31,892 nt of DNA, taken from DASVNK01 sp964478815. GTDB taxonomy: Bacteria; Verrucomicrobiota; Verrucomicrobiia; Limisphaerales; SXQI01. Below, one piece after another: positions 22,285-30,849 of this stretch. The notes under the pieces are model-generated. The model did no database searches. It was not told where the DNA came from and saw only the letters and a list, made by a program, of their open reading frames with translations. The stretch lies in assembly GCA_964478815.1 (NCBI GenBank), contig CAYZKY010000064.1, positions 1-31,892 of the forward strand, written 5' to 3'. Numbering within the stretch: position 1 is the first letter of the stretch; each line of letters starts with the position of its first letter. The position numbers were made by a program, and so were the translations under genes.

Positions 22285-23892
22285 CTACCCCACGCGAAAC
22301 CACGCCGTTTTCAAATAGGCGGGTTCGGCTTTGCTGATGGGGAAGTCGACGGGCTGGGGAGCGTAGTGCTTTTGCCGAGGCGGGCGGCGGGCCTGAGCCA
22401 GGGTTTGCTCGATCTGGCGCACCCATGTTTCCGGCTCGAGCTTTTGGGCGTTCGTGCTGCAGAAGAGTATCCCCTCCGGACGAAGAAGCGGCAGGACAGC
22501 CCCGACCAGCTTTCCGTAATGTTTCTCGGCCTGAAAGATGCCGGACTCGGCGGATTGGGAGAAGGTGGGCGGATCGAGCAGGATGGCGTCGAAGAGCCGG
22601 CCCTTCTTCTGGAAACGGCGGGCCCAATCGAAGACATCGCCGTGCATAAAATCGTGGCCGGCTGCGGGGATATGGTTCAGAGAGAAATTGCGGCGGCCCC
22701 ATTCGAGATACTTCCGGGAGAGATCGAGGCTGGTGGTGCGGGCCCCGGCGAGGGCCGCGCACACGGAAAAGGCACAGGTGTAGGCAAACGTGTTCAGCAC
22801 CTCGCGGCCGGCCAGGCCATCGGCAAACAGCGGGAAGCCGGCCGCCACATGATTCTGGAGCAGGCGGCGGCGGTTGTCCCGTTGATCCAGGAACAGCCCG
22901 ACGGAGTAACCCTGCTCGAAACTGATCTCGTAGCTCACCTCATTCTCGCGGATGGGGAAGGTGGAGGCGCCCGTGCCGCTCAGCCGTCGCGGACTCGCTT
23001 CCCCGACTTTGGAACGGCGGACTTGCGCATCGAGCAGTTTGTGAAAGCAGGAATCCACTCCAAGTAATCGGAGAGCGTCCTCGATTCGTCGTCGCTGTTC
23101 GATGGCCGGTTCCGGCTCGGCTGTTTCCGCCAACAGTGTCTGGCCGAAGCGATCGAGATAACACCCGGCGGCGCCATCGGAGGCACCGTGCCGCAGACGG
23201 TAGGCGTCGGTTTCGGCGGGATCGATCAAGAGAGAACGCAGGCGCAGAGCCGGGTCCGCCTGAAAATCGGCGGGGCAGGCGAATTCGTGCGGCGCTCCAG
23301 TAACGGGGTGGTTGAAGGCGAGCTGGGCGGCGTGGAGGCACAGCCGGGAGTAGGCGGCACCTTCGTACAATTCGTCGCCGAGGATCGGCAGGCGGAGGGA
23401 CTGGGCATGGACGCGGATTTGGTGAGTCCGACCGGTAAGGGGTGACGCCTCCCATTCGAGAAACGGGCCGGACGGTCCGATGTGGCGGAAATGCGTTTCG
23501 GCAAAATCGGAGGGCGATCCCTCGGGCCGGGCGACGTATTTCTCGCCCACCCGGACGATGGCTCCCCGGACTTCCAGCGTCTTTTCGGGGCGGAAGCGAT
23601 GGGTAAGGAAGCGATACGTCTTGCGCACCCGGCGGGTGGCGAACTGGCTCGTGAGCGAACGATTGGCTTCCGGAGACTTGGCGAAGACCATGAGGCCGGA
23701 GGTCCCTTTGTCCAGGCGATGCACGATGGCCAGGCTCGCCCAGCGCGGTTCGCGGTGCTTGAGCCACTCGTACAGGCCCTCGCCGGCATAAGGGCTGGGG
23801 GCGTGGGTGTTCAGGCCGGCCGGTTTGTGGACCACCAGGAGATGGTCGTCCTCGAACAGGACGCACGGCGGCGGTGTCACCAAAAGTGCCAT
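22285..23892 (-). CDS. Fusion of RluA-type pseudouridine synthase and RlmI-type methyltransferase
   Basis: The protein is 535 residues. The N-terminal half (about 10-230) is an RluA-type pseudouridine synthase, with IVHRLDKGTSGLMVF holding the catalytic Asp (D61) and LTGRTHQIRVHAQ further on. The C-terminal half (about 235-535) resembles class I 23S rRNA methyltransferases of the RlmI type: YRLRHGASDGAAGCYLDRFG, then GLFLDQRDNRR, the SAM site around VLNTFAYTCAFSVCA and the LDPPTFSQS catalytic loop. RlmI normally has an N-terminal PUA domain; here the synthase takes its place. Both activities would modify rRNA. The ATG at 23892 overlaps the end of the CPBP protease gene by 16 bp, so it is the last gene of that operon. 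Confidence 0.88.
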   Translation of the reverse strand: MALLVTPPPCVLFEDDHLLVVHKPAGLNTHAPSPYAGEGLYEWLKHREPRWASLAIVHRLDKGTSGLMVFAKSPEANRSLTSQFATRRVRKTYRFLTHRFRPEKTLEVRGAIVRVGEKYVARPEGSPSDFAETHFRHIGPSGPFLEWEASPLTGRTHQIRVHAQSLRLPILGDELYEGAAYSRLCLHAAQLAFNHPVTGAPHEFACPADFQADPALRLRSLLIDPAETDAYRLRHGASDGAAGCYLDRFGQTLLAETAEPEPAIEQRRRIEDALRLLGVDSCFHKLLDAQVRRSKVGEASPRRLSGTGASTFPIRENEVSYEISFEQGYSVGLFLDQRDNRRRLLQNHVAAGFPLFADGLAGREVLNTFAYTCAFSVCAALAGARTTSLDLSRKYLEWGRRNFSLNHIPAAGHDFMHGDVFDWARRFQKKGRLFDAILLDPPTFSQSAESGIFQAEKHYGKLVGAVLPLLRPEGILFCSTNAQKLEPETWVRQIEQTLAQARRPPRQKHYAPQPVDFPISKAEPAYLKTAWFRVG

Positions 23893-24542
23893 TGGCCTTT
23901 GCTCACGACCCAAACGCTGAGCAGAAAATTCGTGATGGCATGCGCCAGCATGGCTTCGCCGAGCCGGCCATGCCGGAGCACCAGCCAGTGGTAGGCCATG
24001 CCGCAAAGAATGCCGGCGAGCCATTCGCGATGCACCACGCCGAAAATCAGGGCGCCGATCAGGAAACCGTTGCGATAAAAGCGCTGCAGCGGCACGGACG
24101 TGAAATCGTTTTGCACGATGTAGCGCGTGAGGAAGGAGCGATAGAACATCTCCTCCATCGGCGGCACAATCAAAGTGATGCCGATGAACCGCATGACGAT
24201 GAAGGCCCAGGCCAGCGCGGAGCCTTCGCCGAACTGGGCGTGCGGGTTCCAACCTGGGCCTGGCTTCCCGAACTTGGGGTAGTACGGGTCCAGGGCGATC
24301 CAGACGACCAGGACGAGCAGACCGACCGCGACGGCGTCCCAGCCGAATTTCCAGCGCATTTCGGGCACGACCGGCCAGATGGCCCAAAGGAGCCAGGCCC
24401 CGACCAGCGTCTTGGCGGCATAGAACCAGTATCGTCCGGCTTCGCCGAAAAAGGCCTGGCAACTGGTAAGGGCGGCGAAGACGATGAAGGGGGCGACCCG
24501 GGCCAGATACGGGGTGCTCCGCAGCTTCTGGACGAGAGTCAT
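23877..24542 (-). CDS. CPBP/CAAX-type intramembrane protease
   Basis: The protein is 221 residues with about six to seven hydrophobic segments. The catalytic signature is complete: E130-E131-xxx-R135 (PPMEEMFYRSF), H171 in FGVVHREW and H201-xxx-N205 (LAHAITNFLL). It resembles the CAAX-protease-related proteins that accompany exosortase/PEP-CTERM systems, but no exosortase is in the window, so that link is uncertain. The ATG at 24542 is preferred; a GTG two codons earlier is possible. It lies 19 bp after the GspB-like gene and overlaps the fusion gene downstream, so it is inside one operon. Confidence 0.88.
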   Translation of the reverse strand: MTLVQKLRSTPYLARVAPFIVFAALTSCQAFFGEAGRYWFYAAKTLVGAWLLWAIWPVVPEMRWKFGWDAVAVGLLVLVVWIALDPYYPKFGKPGPGWNPHAQFGEGSALAWAFIVMRFIGITLIVPPMEEMFYRSFLTRYIVQNDFTSVPLQRFYRNGFLIGALIFGVVHREWLAGILCGMAYHWLVLRHGRLGEAMLAHAITNFLLSVWVVSKGQWHFW

Positions 24543-24561
24543 GGCCACGCGCCGGATGCGG

Positions 24562-25218
24562 CTATTGCAGCGAGAGCCAGCGGCGTTCCCCCTGCCAATC
24601 CATCTCGACGCGCATCCGTTCGATGCTCACGACGCGGGCGTCGGAAATGCGATCTCCGACCCGCAAAGTTTTGCCGTCGATCACGACCGTGGGGCCTTTC
24701 ATGCGATAGTAAACAGCCTGTAGTCTGAGCGCCGGAAAACCGGGAGGCGCCGCGACTGGCGGCGTCGCCGGCGCGGCCGTGACGACCGGGGCGGCGGCCG
24801 CGGGGCTGGGCACGGCGGCGGCTGGAATTATCGCCGCGGTGGCGGCGGGAACCGTTTCGACTTGCGCAATGGCGGCCCGAGCCCGATCGAGCTGCTCCTG
24901 GGTGGGCACCGGTGCGACCGGCGTGCTGGGGATGGGAGTGAGGACATCGGCCGGCAGACTCGCGGCAGCGTTGGGCGCGGGAGCCGGGGGATTGTTTTGG
25001 GCGGTCTGGACGGGAGTCCGGCGCAGGCCGAAGCTGAGCGCAAAGACGACGACCGCCAGCGCAATCAGGAAGACGCCGACGTAGAGCAGGATCGGGTTCG
25101 AGCCGCTGGACTCCTCCCGCACGGCGGGCAACATGCGCGCTCCGTCCTCCGGCGTGGCGCCGGGCGGCGGCGCTTTCTGCGCATTGGCCCGCTTCAGTGC
25201 GTCGTTAATCAAGCTCAT
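24562..25218 (-). CDS. GspB-like membrane protein
   Basis: The protein is 218 residues. It begins MSLINDALKRANAQK, like GspB-type proteins. One membrane helix follows (ILLYVGVFLIALAVVVFAL, about 43-61), then a Pro/Ala-rich periplasmic linker. The C-terminal domain (about 160-218) has LRLQAVYYRMKGPTVVIDG and ends in WQGERRWLSLQ. In other bacteria GspB partners the ATPase GspA/ExeA to help place the secretin ring of type II secretion across the cell wall. The ATG overlaps the stop of the ExeA-like gene by 4 bp, which fits a GspA-GspB pair. No secretin or other secretion gene is seen nearby. Confidence 0.83.
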   Translation of the reverse strand: MSLINDALKRANAQKAPPPGATPEDGARMLPAVREESSGSNPILLYVGVFLIALAVVVFALSFGLRRTPVQTAQNNPPAPAPNAAASLPADVLTPIPSTPVAPVPTQEQLDRARAAIAQVETVPAATAAIIPAAAVPSPAAAAPVVTAAPATPPVAAPPGFPALRLQAVYYRMKGPTVVIDGKTLRVGDRISDARVVSIERMRVEMDWQGERRWLSLQ

Positions 25219-26030
25219 ACGCCCACTTTACCTTCCAGTTCCCGGATGGCCAGCCCAACCATATTCCAGGTGATGGTCTCGGTTTGTTTGACGAAACCGG
25301 CCAGCAAACACTTGTCGCAGAGGGCATTGACCAGCCGCGGCAGGCCCTTGCTGTAGAAATGAATCCGCCAGAGCGCGGCCCGGGTGAAGTACGGACCGCC
25401 CTTGGAACCCGCCACATGCAGGCGATGCTGGACGTAGCGATCCAGCTCCATCATCCGCAGCGGCCGGAGGTGATACCGGACGGTGATGCGCTGGCGGAGC
25501 TGCCGCAGGCGATGATCCTCGAGGCGCTCGCGCAGCTCCGGCTGCCCCATCAGGACGATCTGGAGGAGCTTGCGGTCGTCGGTTTCGAGATTCGAAAGCA
25601 GCCGCACCTGTTCCAACAAATCGTTCGTCAGGTCCTGCGCTTCATCGATGATGAGCACGGCGTCCTTTTTCCGCTCGGCCAGTTTCAGCAGGTATTCATT
25701 GAGGGCGGCGAGCGTTTCGAGGCGGTCGAGCCCTTTGACCATCAGGCCGAACTCCATCGCGATGGCCTTCATCAACTGATCCGAATCGAGGACGGGATTG
25801 ATGATGAGCGCCGTCTCGAAGTTGCTGCCGAGCTGGTCGAGCATCGAGCGGCAGAGCGTGGTCTTTCCGGCGCCCACTTCGCCGGTGAGCTGCACGAAGC
25901 CTTTGCGCTCCCGGATGCCGTACAGCAGGTGATTGAACGCTTCGCGATGCTTCGCGGTAAAGAAAAGAAAGCGCGGGTTCGGAGTGATGTCGAACGGAGG
26001 TTCGGTCAATCCGTAGTATTCCAGATACAC
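25215..26030 (-). CDS. ExeA/GspA-like AAA+ ATPase
   Basis: The protein is 271 residues and starts MYLEYYGLTEPPFDITPNP, the hallmark N-terminus of ExeA-type ATPases. The Walker A motif is GEVGAGKTT (50-58) and the Walker B motif is AVLIIDEAQDL, with D129 and E130. The start codon is GTG with AAGGA a few bases upstream. E. coli-type GspA and Aeromonas ExeA are longer and carry a membrane segment and a peptidoglycan-binding domain; this copy is only the ATPase, like those in polysaccharide-export/exosortase loci. It is the first gene of the operon and overlaps the GspB-like gene by 4 bp. Confidence 0.9.
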   Translation of the reverse strand: MYLEYYGLTEPPFDITPNPRFLFFTAKHREAFNHLLYGIRERKGFVQLTGEVGAGKTTLCRSMLDQLGSNFETALIINPVLDSDQLMKAIAMEFGLMVKGLDRLETLAALNEYLLKLAERKKDAVLIIDEAQDLTNDLLEQVRLLSNLETDDRKLLQIVLMGQPELRERLEDHRLRQLRQRITVRYHLRPLRMMELDRYVQHRLHVAGSKGGPYFTRAALWRIHFYSKGLPRLVNALCDKCLLAGFVKQTETITWNMVGLAIRELEGKVGV

Positions 26031-26213
26031 AGGGTTTCCTTAGCGGAATTCGCCCGCGGTGAAAAGGAAAAGCGCTGGGCTAACCATTCACGAGCCTGGC
26101 CCAGGTAATCAGGATCCGTCTTTGACCGCCAGGTCGGAACGCGTGTCCAACCTTGCTTTGCCAGCCGGGAGTTTCACTTGCCACCGGCGCGCGCGGGCCG
26201 GAGGATAAGGCTC

Positions 26214-29200
26214 ATGCCGGACGCACTGAATCGCGGGACTCCGCGCGGATCGATTCGACTCCAGCGAGGGTTGGTGGCTGCGGGCTTTCTATTGAGCGGC
26301 GCGGCCGCCTGGGCCGCAACAGCGATTCCCGTGGCTACGATCAGCCGCTCCGCGCCGGTCGCCTTCGAAACGGAAATTCTCCCGATGCTGCGGGACAATT
26401 GCCAGGCTTGCCACAACGCCGCGAAGCCCAAGGCCGGGCTGGCGCTCGAAACGCCCGCGCAGTTGCTCAAGGGGGGGGAGAGCGGGCCCGCGGTGGTGCC
26501 CGGCAAGGGAGAGGAGAGCCTGCTTGTAAAGGTGGCGGCTCACCTGGCCGATCCGGTCATGCCGCCCTCCGAAAACAAGGTAGGCGCGAAGAATTTTACT
26601 TCGGAGCAGTTGGGGCTGCTCAAACTGTGGATCGACCAGGGGGCCACCGGCATGGTCTCTGCCGCGCGTCCGCCGCTGCAATGGCGGCCGTTGCCGGCGA
26701 CACTCGTCGCCATCAACACGGTTGCGCTCACGGAAGACGGGCGCTTCGCCGCCTGCGGACGGGGGAACCAGATCGATCTATACGATCTTGCGCTTGGCCT
26801 CCCGGTCGGACGGCTGACCGGCCCCGCCGACGCGATGCATCGGGATGTCGTGCAATCGCTCGCCTTCGATCCGGCGGGCGGGCGGCTGGCTTCTGGCGGC
26901 TATCGCTCGATCAATCTCTGGCGCCGCGAACCTTTGGCCCCTGCTGAAACCTGGAATATTCCGGCCGAGGTTCGCGTGGCGGCGATCAGCGCCGACCGGC
27001 AAACGCTTGCGTTCGGTTTTGCGGAACGCGGAGTGGAACTCTGGAACGCCACCGGCCAAAAACTCCGCGAGATCGCTCCCAGCTCCGGGTCCATTCGCAC
27101 GCTGACATTCTCGCCGGATGGGACTCAGCTCGCCGGCATCCTCGAAGGCAAAGCGATCGAGGTCTGGGCTGCGCCCGAATGGCGATCTGCCTTCAAGGCC
27201 GAGTTCCAGGCCAGCGCGGTGGGCTGGCTGCCCGGCGGCAAGGGGCTGGCCGCGGGAGGCACGAACGGCGTGATTCATATTTGGGATTTCCCTCTGGCGG
27301 CCACGAACGCTGCGCCAGTCCGGGAGCTGACAGGCCATACCGGCGCGATTCGTTCACTTGAGCCTCATCCCAGCAAGCCCGTCCTCCTCTCCGCCAGCGC
27401 GGATGGTTCGGTTCGTTTTTGGGACACGGAGAAGTGGGAGCAAGTCCGCCAGTTCGATCATGGCTCTCCGGTCACCGTCGCGACTTTCAGACCGGACGGG
27501 CAGCGGATCGCCTCTCTCGGCAACGGTGGGGCGGGAAAGCTTTGGGAAGCCGAGAGCGGCAAGCTCGTGGCGGAGTTCAAGGGCGACCGCCGCGGGCAGG
27601 ACGATCTGGCACGGGCGAGCCGGACTCTGGCGTTCGCTAAAGCGGAGATCGGTTATCACCAATCGACGGTCGACGCCGCGCAGAAACAGCATGCCACCGA
27701 TGGCGAGGCTTCGAAGAAAGCGAACGAGGCCAAGACGGCGGCGGACGCCGAGGTTGCCGCCAAGGATGCCATCGCCAAACAAGCGACCCAGGCGCGCGAC
27801 GCCGCGAAGGGCCAGCTCGCGGCGGCGGACGGGGGCCTGAAACTCGCGACGCAAAACAAGGATGCGGCCGCGAAGCTCGCCGAGCTGGCGGCCGGCCAGT
27901 TGCAGACGGCGCGCGACACCGCCACGCAATCCCAGTTCGTGCTCGGCACGCTTCAGCCCGCGAAGGACGCCGCCTATCAGCGGTTGCTGGACGCGGCGGC
28001 GGAAGCGAAAGCCGCTCCCGATCAAGCCGAGAAGCGCGCCGCGGCGGAACGGGCATCAGAAGATTTTGGGCAGGCGAAATCCAGGCTGGAAGCCGCCACG
28101 GCCGCGCGGGCGGCGGCGGAGCGCGCGGTGAAGGAACTCGAAGCGCTGGCGCCACAGAACGCCGAGACCAAAACCGCCAGCGAAAAGGCTTTGGCCGAAG
28201 CCGCCACGCGCCAGAAGGAATCGAGCGAAACCGCCCAAAAAACCGAAAAAGAATTCGCCGAAGCCGACAAGGTGCTTCAGAAAGCGAGGACCGATCAGGG
28301 GAAAGCTAAGGACAATGCCGAGTTTGCGGCGCGGATCGCCCAGAAAAGCGAGGAAGTGCTGAAGACGGCCCGCGCGGCCTCCCAGGCCGCGGCCGAGGCG
28401 CTCACGCTGGCGGAGAACCGCCGCGCCGCCGCTGCCAAAGTCGAGGAGGAGAAACGGCCCAACTTCCGCGTGGTTGCCTTCAGCCCGGATAACCGACTTC
28501 TCCTGACCTCTGCCGAAGGAGGCGATCTTCAAATCTGGAATGCCGATTCCGGCCAGCCCCTCGAAAACGTTGCCGCCGAGCCGGCCGCCGCTCTTCTTTT
28601 CCTGGCTCCGTCCCGTTTCATCGCCGTGGGCGCCAAAGCCTCGCTCTGGGATAGCCAGCCCGTCTGGCGCTTCGAACGTTCCATCGGCCGCGAGGACGGC
28701 CAAAGCCCCATCGAAGACCGCGTCCTGGCACTGGCGTTCAGCGGGGATGGGAAAATCCTGGCCAGCGGGGGCGGGCAGCCGACGCGCAGCGGCGAGATCA
28801 AATTGTGGAATCCCGCCGATGGGTCGCTGATCCGCGGATTCACCGATCCCCACAGCGATACGGTCTATGCGCTGGCGTTCTCCTTCGATCAGAAGTGGCT
28901 GGCTTCGGGCGGGGCCGACAAGTTCGCCAAGGTTTTCGACATCGAGACCGGCAAGCTCGTGCGCGCGTTCGAGGGCCACACGCATCATGTGCTGGGCGTG
29001 AGTTGGAAGCGCGACGGACGCACGCTCGCCTCGGCGGGCGCGGACAAGGTGGTCAAGATTTGGAACACGCAAACCGGGGAACAGCGCAAGACCATCGACG
29101 GGTTCGGCAAGGAAGTGACCTCGGTGCAGTTTCTCGATGCCAGTTCCGAGGCGCTGGTCAGCACCGGCGAGGCGCAACTCCGGCTGATTCGCGACGACGG

Positions 29201-29393
29201 AAATAACAATATGCGGACCTTCGAGGGCGCCGCCGGATTTCTCAGCAGCGCGGCCGCGACGCCGGACGGCCAGCGGATCATCGCCGGCAACCAGGAAGGG
29301 TTGCTGCGCGTGTGGGATGGCGCCACGGGCAAGCCGATTCGTGCTTTCGAGCCGCCTGTCGCGACCGAGAAACTCGCGCAAACGAGCCAGTAA
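26214..29393 (+). CDS. Cytochrome-WD40-coiled-coil-WD40 protein
   Basis: The protein is 1059 residues. The ATG at 26214 has a strong GGAGGA ribosome-binding site 8 bases upstream (26200-26205). After a signal peptide (LVAAGFLLSGAAAWA) comes a planctomycete-type cytochrome domain with C63-QAC-H67 and MPPSEN. A first block of WD40 repeats (about 165-455) is followed by an Ala/Lys/Glu-rich coiled coil of some 270 residues (476-746) and a second WD40 block (750-1050, with GADKVVKIWNTQTGEQ). The coiled coil splits what could be one or two propellers. It is probably periplasmic and binds heme; the repeats suggest a scaffold. Its function is not known to me. It is divergent from the ExeA operon. Confidence 0.9.
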   Translation: MPDALNRGTPRGSIRLQRGLVAAGFLLSGAAAWAATAIPVATISRSAPVAFETEILPMLRDNCQACHNAAKPKAGLALETPAQLLKGGESGPAVVPGKGEESLLVKVAAHLADPVMPPSENKVGAKNFTSEQLGLLKLWIDQGATGMVSAARPPLQWRPLPATLVAINTVALTEDGRFAACGRGNQIDLYDLALGLPVGRLTGPADAMHRDVVQSLAFDPAGGRLASGGYRSINLWRREPLAPAETWNIPAEVRVAAISADRQTLAFGFAERGVELWNATGQKLREIAPSSGSIRTLTFSPDGTQLAGILEGKAIEVWAAPEWRSAFKAEFQASAVGWLPGGKGLAAGGTNGVIHIWDFPLAATNAAPVRELTGHTGAIRSLEPHPSKPVLLSASADGSVRFWDTEKWEQVRQFDHGSPVTVATFRPDGQRIASLGNGGAGKLWEAESGKLVAEFKGDRRGQDDLARASRTLAFAKAEIGYHQSTVDAAQKQHATDGEASKKANEAKTAADAEVAAKDAIAKQATQARDAAKGQLAAADGGLKLATQNKDAAAKLAELAAGQLQTARDTATQSQFVLGTLQPAKDAAYQRLLDAAAEAKAAPDQAEKRAAAERASEDFGQAKSRLEAATAARAAAERAVKELEALAPQNAETKTASEKALAEAATRQKESSETAQKTEKEFAEADKVLQKARTDQGKAKDNAEFAARIAQKSEEVLKTARAASQAAAEALTLAENRRAAAAKVEEEKRPNFRVVAFSPDNRLLLTSAEGGDLQIWNADSGQPLENVAAEPAAALLFLAPSRFIAVGAKASLWDSQPVWRFERSIGREDGQSPIEDRVLALAFSGDGKILASGGGQPTRSGEIKLWNPADGSLIRGFTDPHSDTVYALAFSFDQKWLASGGADKFAKVFDIETGKLVRAFEGHTHHVLGVSWKRDGRTLASAGADKVVKIWNTQTGEQRKTIDGFGKEVTSVQFLDASSEALVSTGEAQLRLIRDDGNNNMRTFEGAAGFLSSAAATPDGQRIIAGNQEGLLRVWDGATGKPIRAFEPPVATEKLAQTSQ

Positions 29394-29409
29394 AACCGGG
29401 TTGCCGATT

Positions 29410-30849
29410 ATGGATAGTTGCGATTTGACCCAGCTTCCCTCGAGCGCCCGGCGCGCGCTGGTGCAGGCCGGATTCGACCCCGATTTCTCCGAGGCCGTCC
29501 AGGAAGATGTGCGCGAGACGGTGGGCCGGGAACCGTCACTGAAAGAGGTGCAAGATCTCCGGCAATTGCCCTGGTCCTCCATCGACAACGAAGATTCGCG
29601 CGACCTCGACCAGATCGAATTTGCCGAACGCAGCGCCAACGGCTGCATCCGGTTGATGCTCGGGATCGCCGATGTCGCCACGTTCGTCCGCCGGGGCCGG
29701 GCCATCGATCAGCGCGCTCGGCAGAATACCGTCTCGATCTACGCCGGCGCGGTGACGTTCCATCTCCTGCCGTGCGAACTTTCGACCGGGCGCACCTCCC
29801 TGCTGCCGGGCGAAGACCGGCTGGCGGTGGTCATCGAAATGCAGATCGAACCGGACGGGGAGGTTCACGATGCCCATGTCTTTCGGGCTCAGGTGCGCAA
29901 TCAGGCGCGCTTCGCGTACGATGCGCTCGCCGACGCGTGGGCCGGCTCGGGCCAGGCCGTCCGGGCCGATTTTCGCGAACAGCTCGAGTTGCAGCGCGAG
30001 GCTTCCCGCCGCCTCAAGGCCCTGCGCAAGCGCATGGGCGCGCTTACGTTCTCATCCTACGAGCCCCGTCTCGTCGCGCGCGACGGCCGCGCTTCCCTCC
30101 AGCAATCGCGCCATCACGAAGCGCGGGACTTGATCGAAAGCTTCATGGTGGCCGCCAATGTCGAAGCCGCCGAATTCCTGAAGCGGCGGGGCTGGCCGAT
30201 TATCGAGCGCGTGGTCGATGCACCGCGCCGCTGGGACCGCATTCGCGAGATCGCCGCGCGCTTCAACGTCCGGCTGCCGGAGAAACCGGAACCGAAGCCG
30301 CTGGCCGATTTCCTCGATGCGCGCCGAGCGGCGGACCCCGGAGGATTCGCCGAACTTTCGCTGTCGATCGTCAAGCTGCTCGGTCCCGGGAGTTATCGGG
30401 TCGAGTATCCGGGCGGCCCGCAGAGCAGCCATTTCGGACTCGCATTGGCGGACTACAGCCACTCGACGGCGCCGAACCGCCGGTTCTCGGACCTTGTCCT
30501 GCAGCGGCTCCTGCTCGCTACTTTGGCCGACAAGCCCAGTCCGTATTCGAAGGAAGAGCTCATGGCTATCGCCAGTCGCTGCACCGAACGGGAAGATATG
30601 GCCCGGAAGCTGGAGCGCAGGGTCCGCAAGATTGTCGGTGCCGCGGCGGTGGCCGGGCGAATTGGGGATGTCTTCGAAGGCCGGATCACCGGCTCGTCCT
30701 GGAAGGGCACCTGGGTGCGGCTCTTCGATCCACCCGTCGAAGGGAAAGTCGTCCGGGGCGAGCAAGGTCTCGATGTCGGCGATGTGCTCCAGGTCCGCCT
30801 CGTGGCGGTGAATCCCGACCGCGGGTTTATCGACTTCGCCCGCGTCTAG
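29410..30849 (+). CDS. RNB-family (RNase II/R-like) exoribonuclease
   Basis: The protein is 479 residues, shorter than RNase R or RNase II because the N-terminal cold-shock/OB domains are missing. The catalytic loop reads SIDNEDSRDLDQIE: D59, D65 and D67 match the metal-binding Asp residues, while the usual fourth Asp is Gln68, as in a subfamily I recall from cyanobacteria. YSHSTAPNRRFSDLVLQR (the conserved RNA-binding loop) is present and an S1-like tail follows (GDVFEGRITGSSWKGTWVR). Such enzymes degrade RNA from the 3' end. The ATG at 29410 is 16 bp after the WD40 gene. A mobile element begins at the base after its stop codon. Confidence 0.85.
   Translation: MDSCDLTQLPSSARRALVQAGFDPDFSEAVQEDVRETVGREPSLKEVQDLRQLPWSSIDNEDSRDLDQIEFAERSANGCIRLMLGIADVATFVRRGRAIDQRARQNTVSIYAGAVTFHLLPCELSTGRTSLLPGEDRLAVVIEMQIEPDGEVHDAHVFRAQVRNQARFAYDALADAWAGSGQAVRADFREQLELQREASRRLKALRKRMGALTFSSYEPRLVARDGRASLQQSRHHEARDLIESFMVAANVEAAEFLKRRGWPIIERVVDAPRRWDRIREIAARFNVRLPEKPEPKPLADFLDARRAADPGGFAELSLSIVKLLGPGSYRVEYPGGPQSSHFGLALADYSHSTAPNRRFSDLVLQRLLLATLADKPSPYSKEELMAIASRCTEREDMARKLERRVRKIVGAAAVAGRIGDVFEGRITGSSWKGTWVRLFDPPVEGKVVRGEQGLDVGDVLQVRLVAVNPDRGFIDFARV

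Noticed and set aside
23893..24462. N-terminal extension of the pseudouridine synthase fusion (to 725 aa)
   Set aside because: The extra part reads across the CPBP protease gene in another frame and has no signature; the synthase domain begins right after the ATG at 23892.
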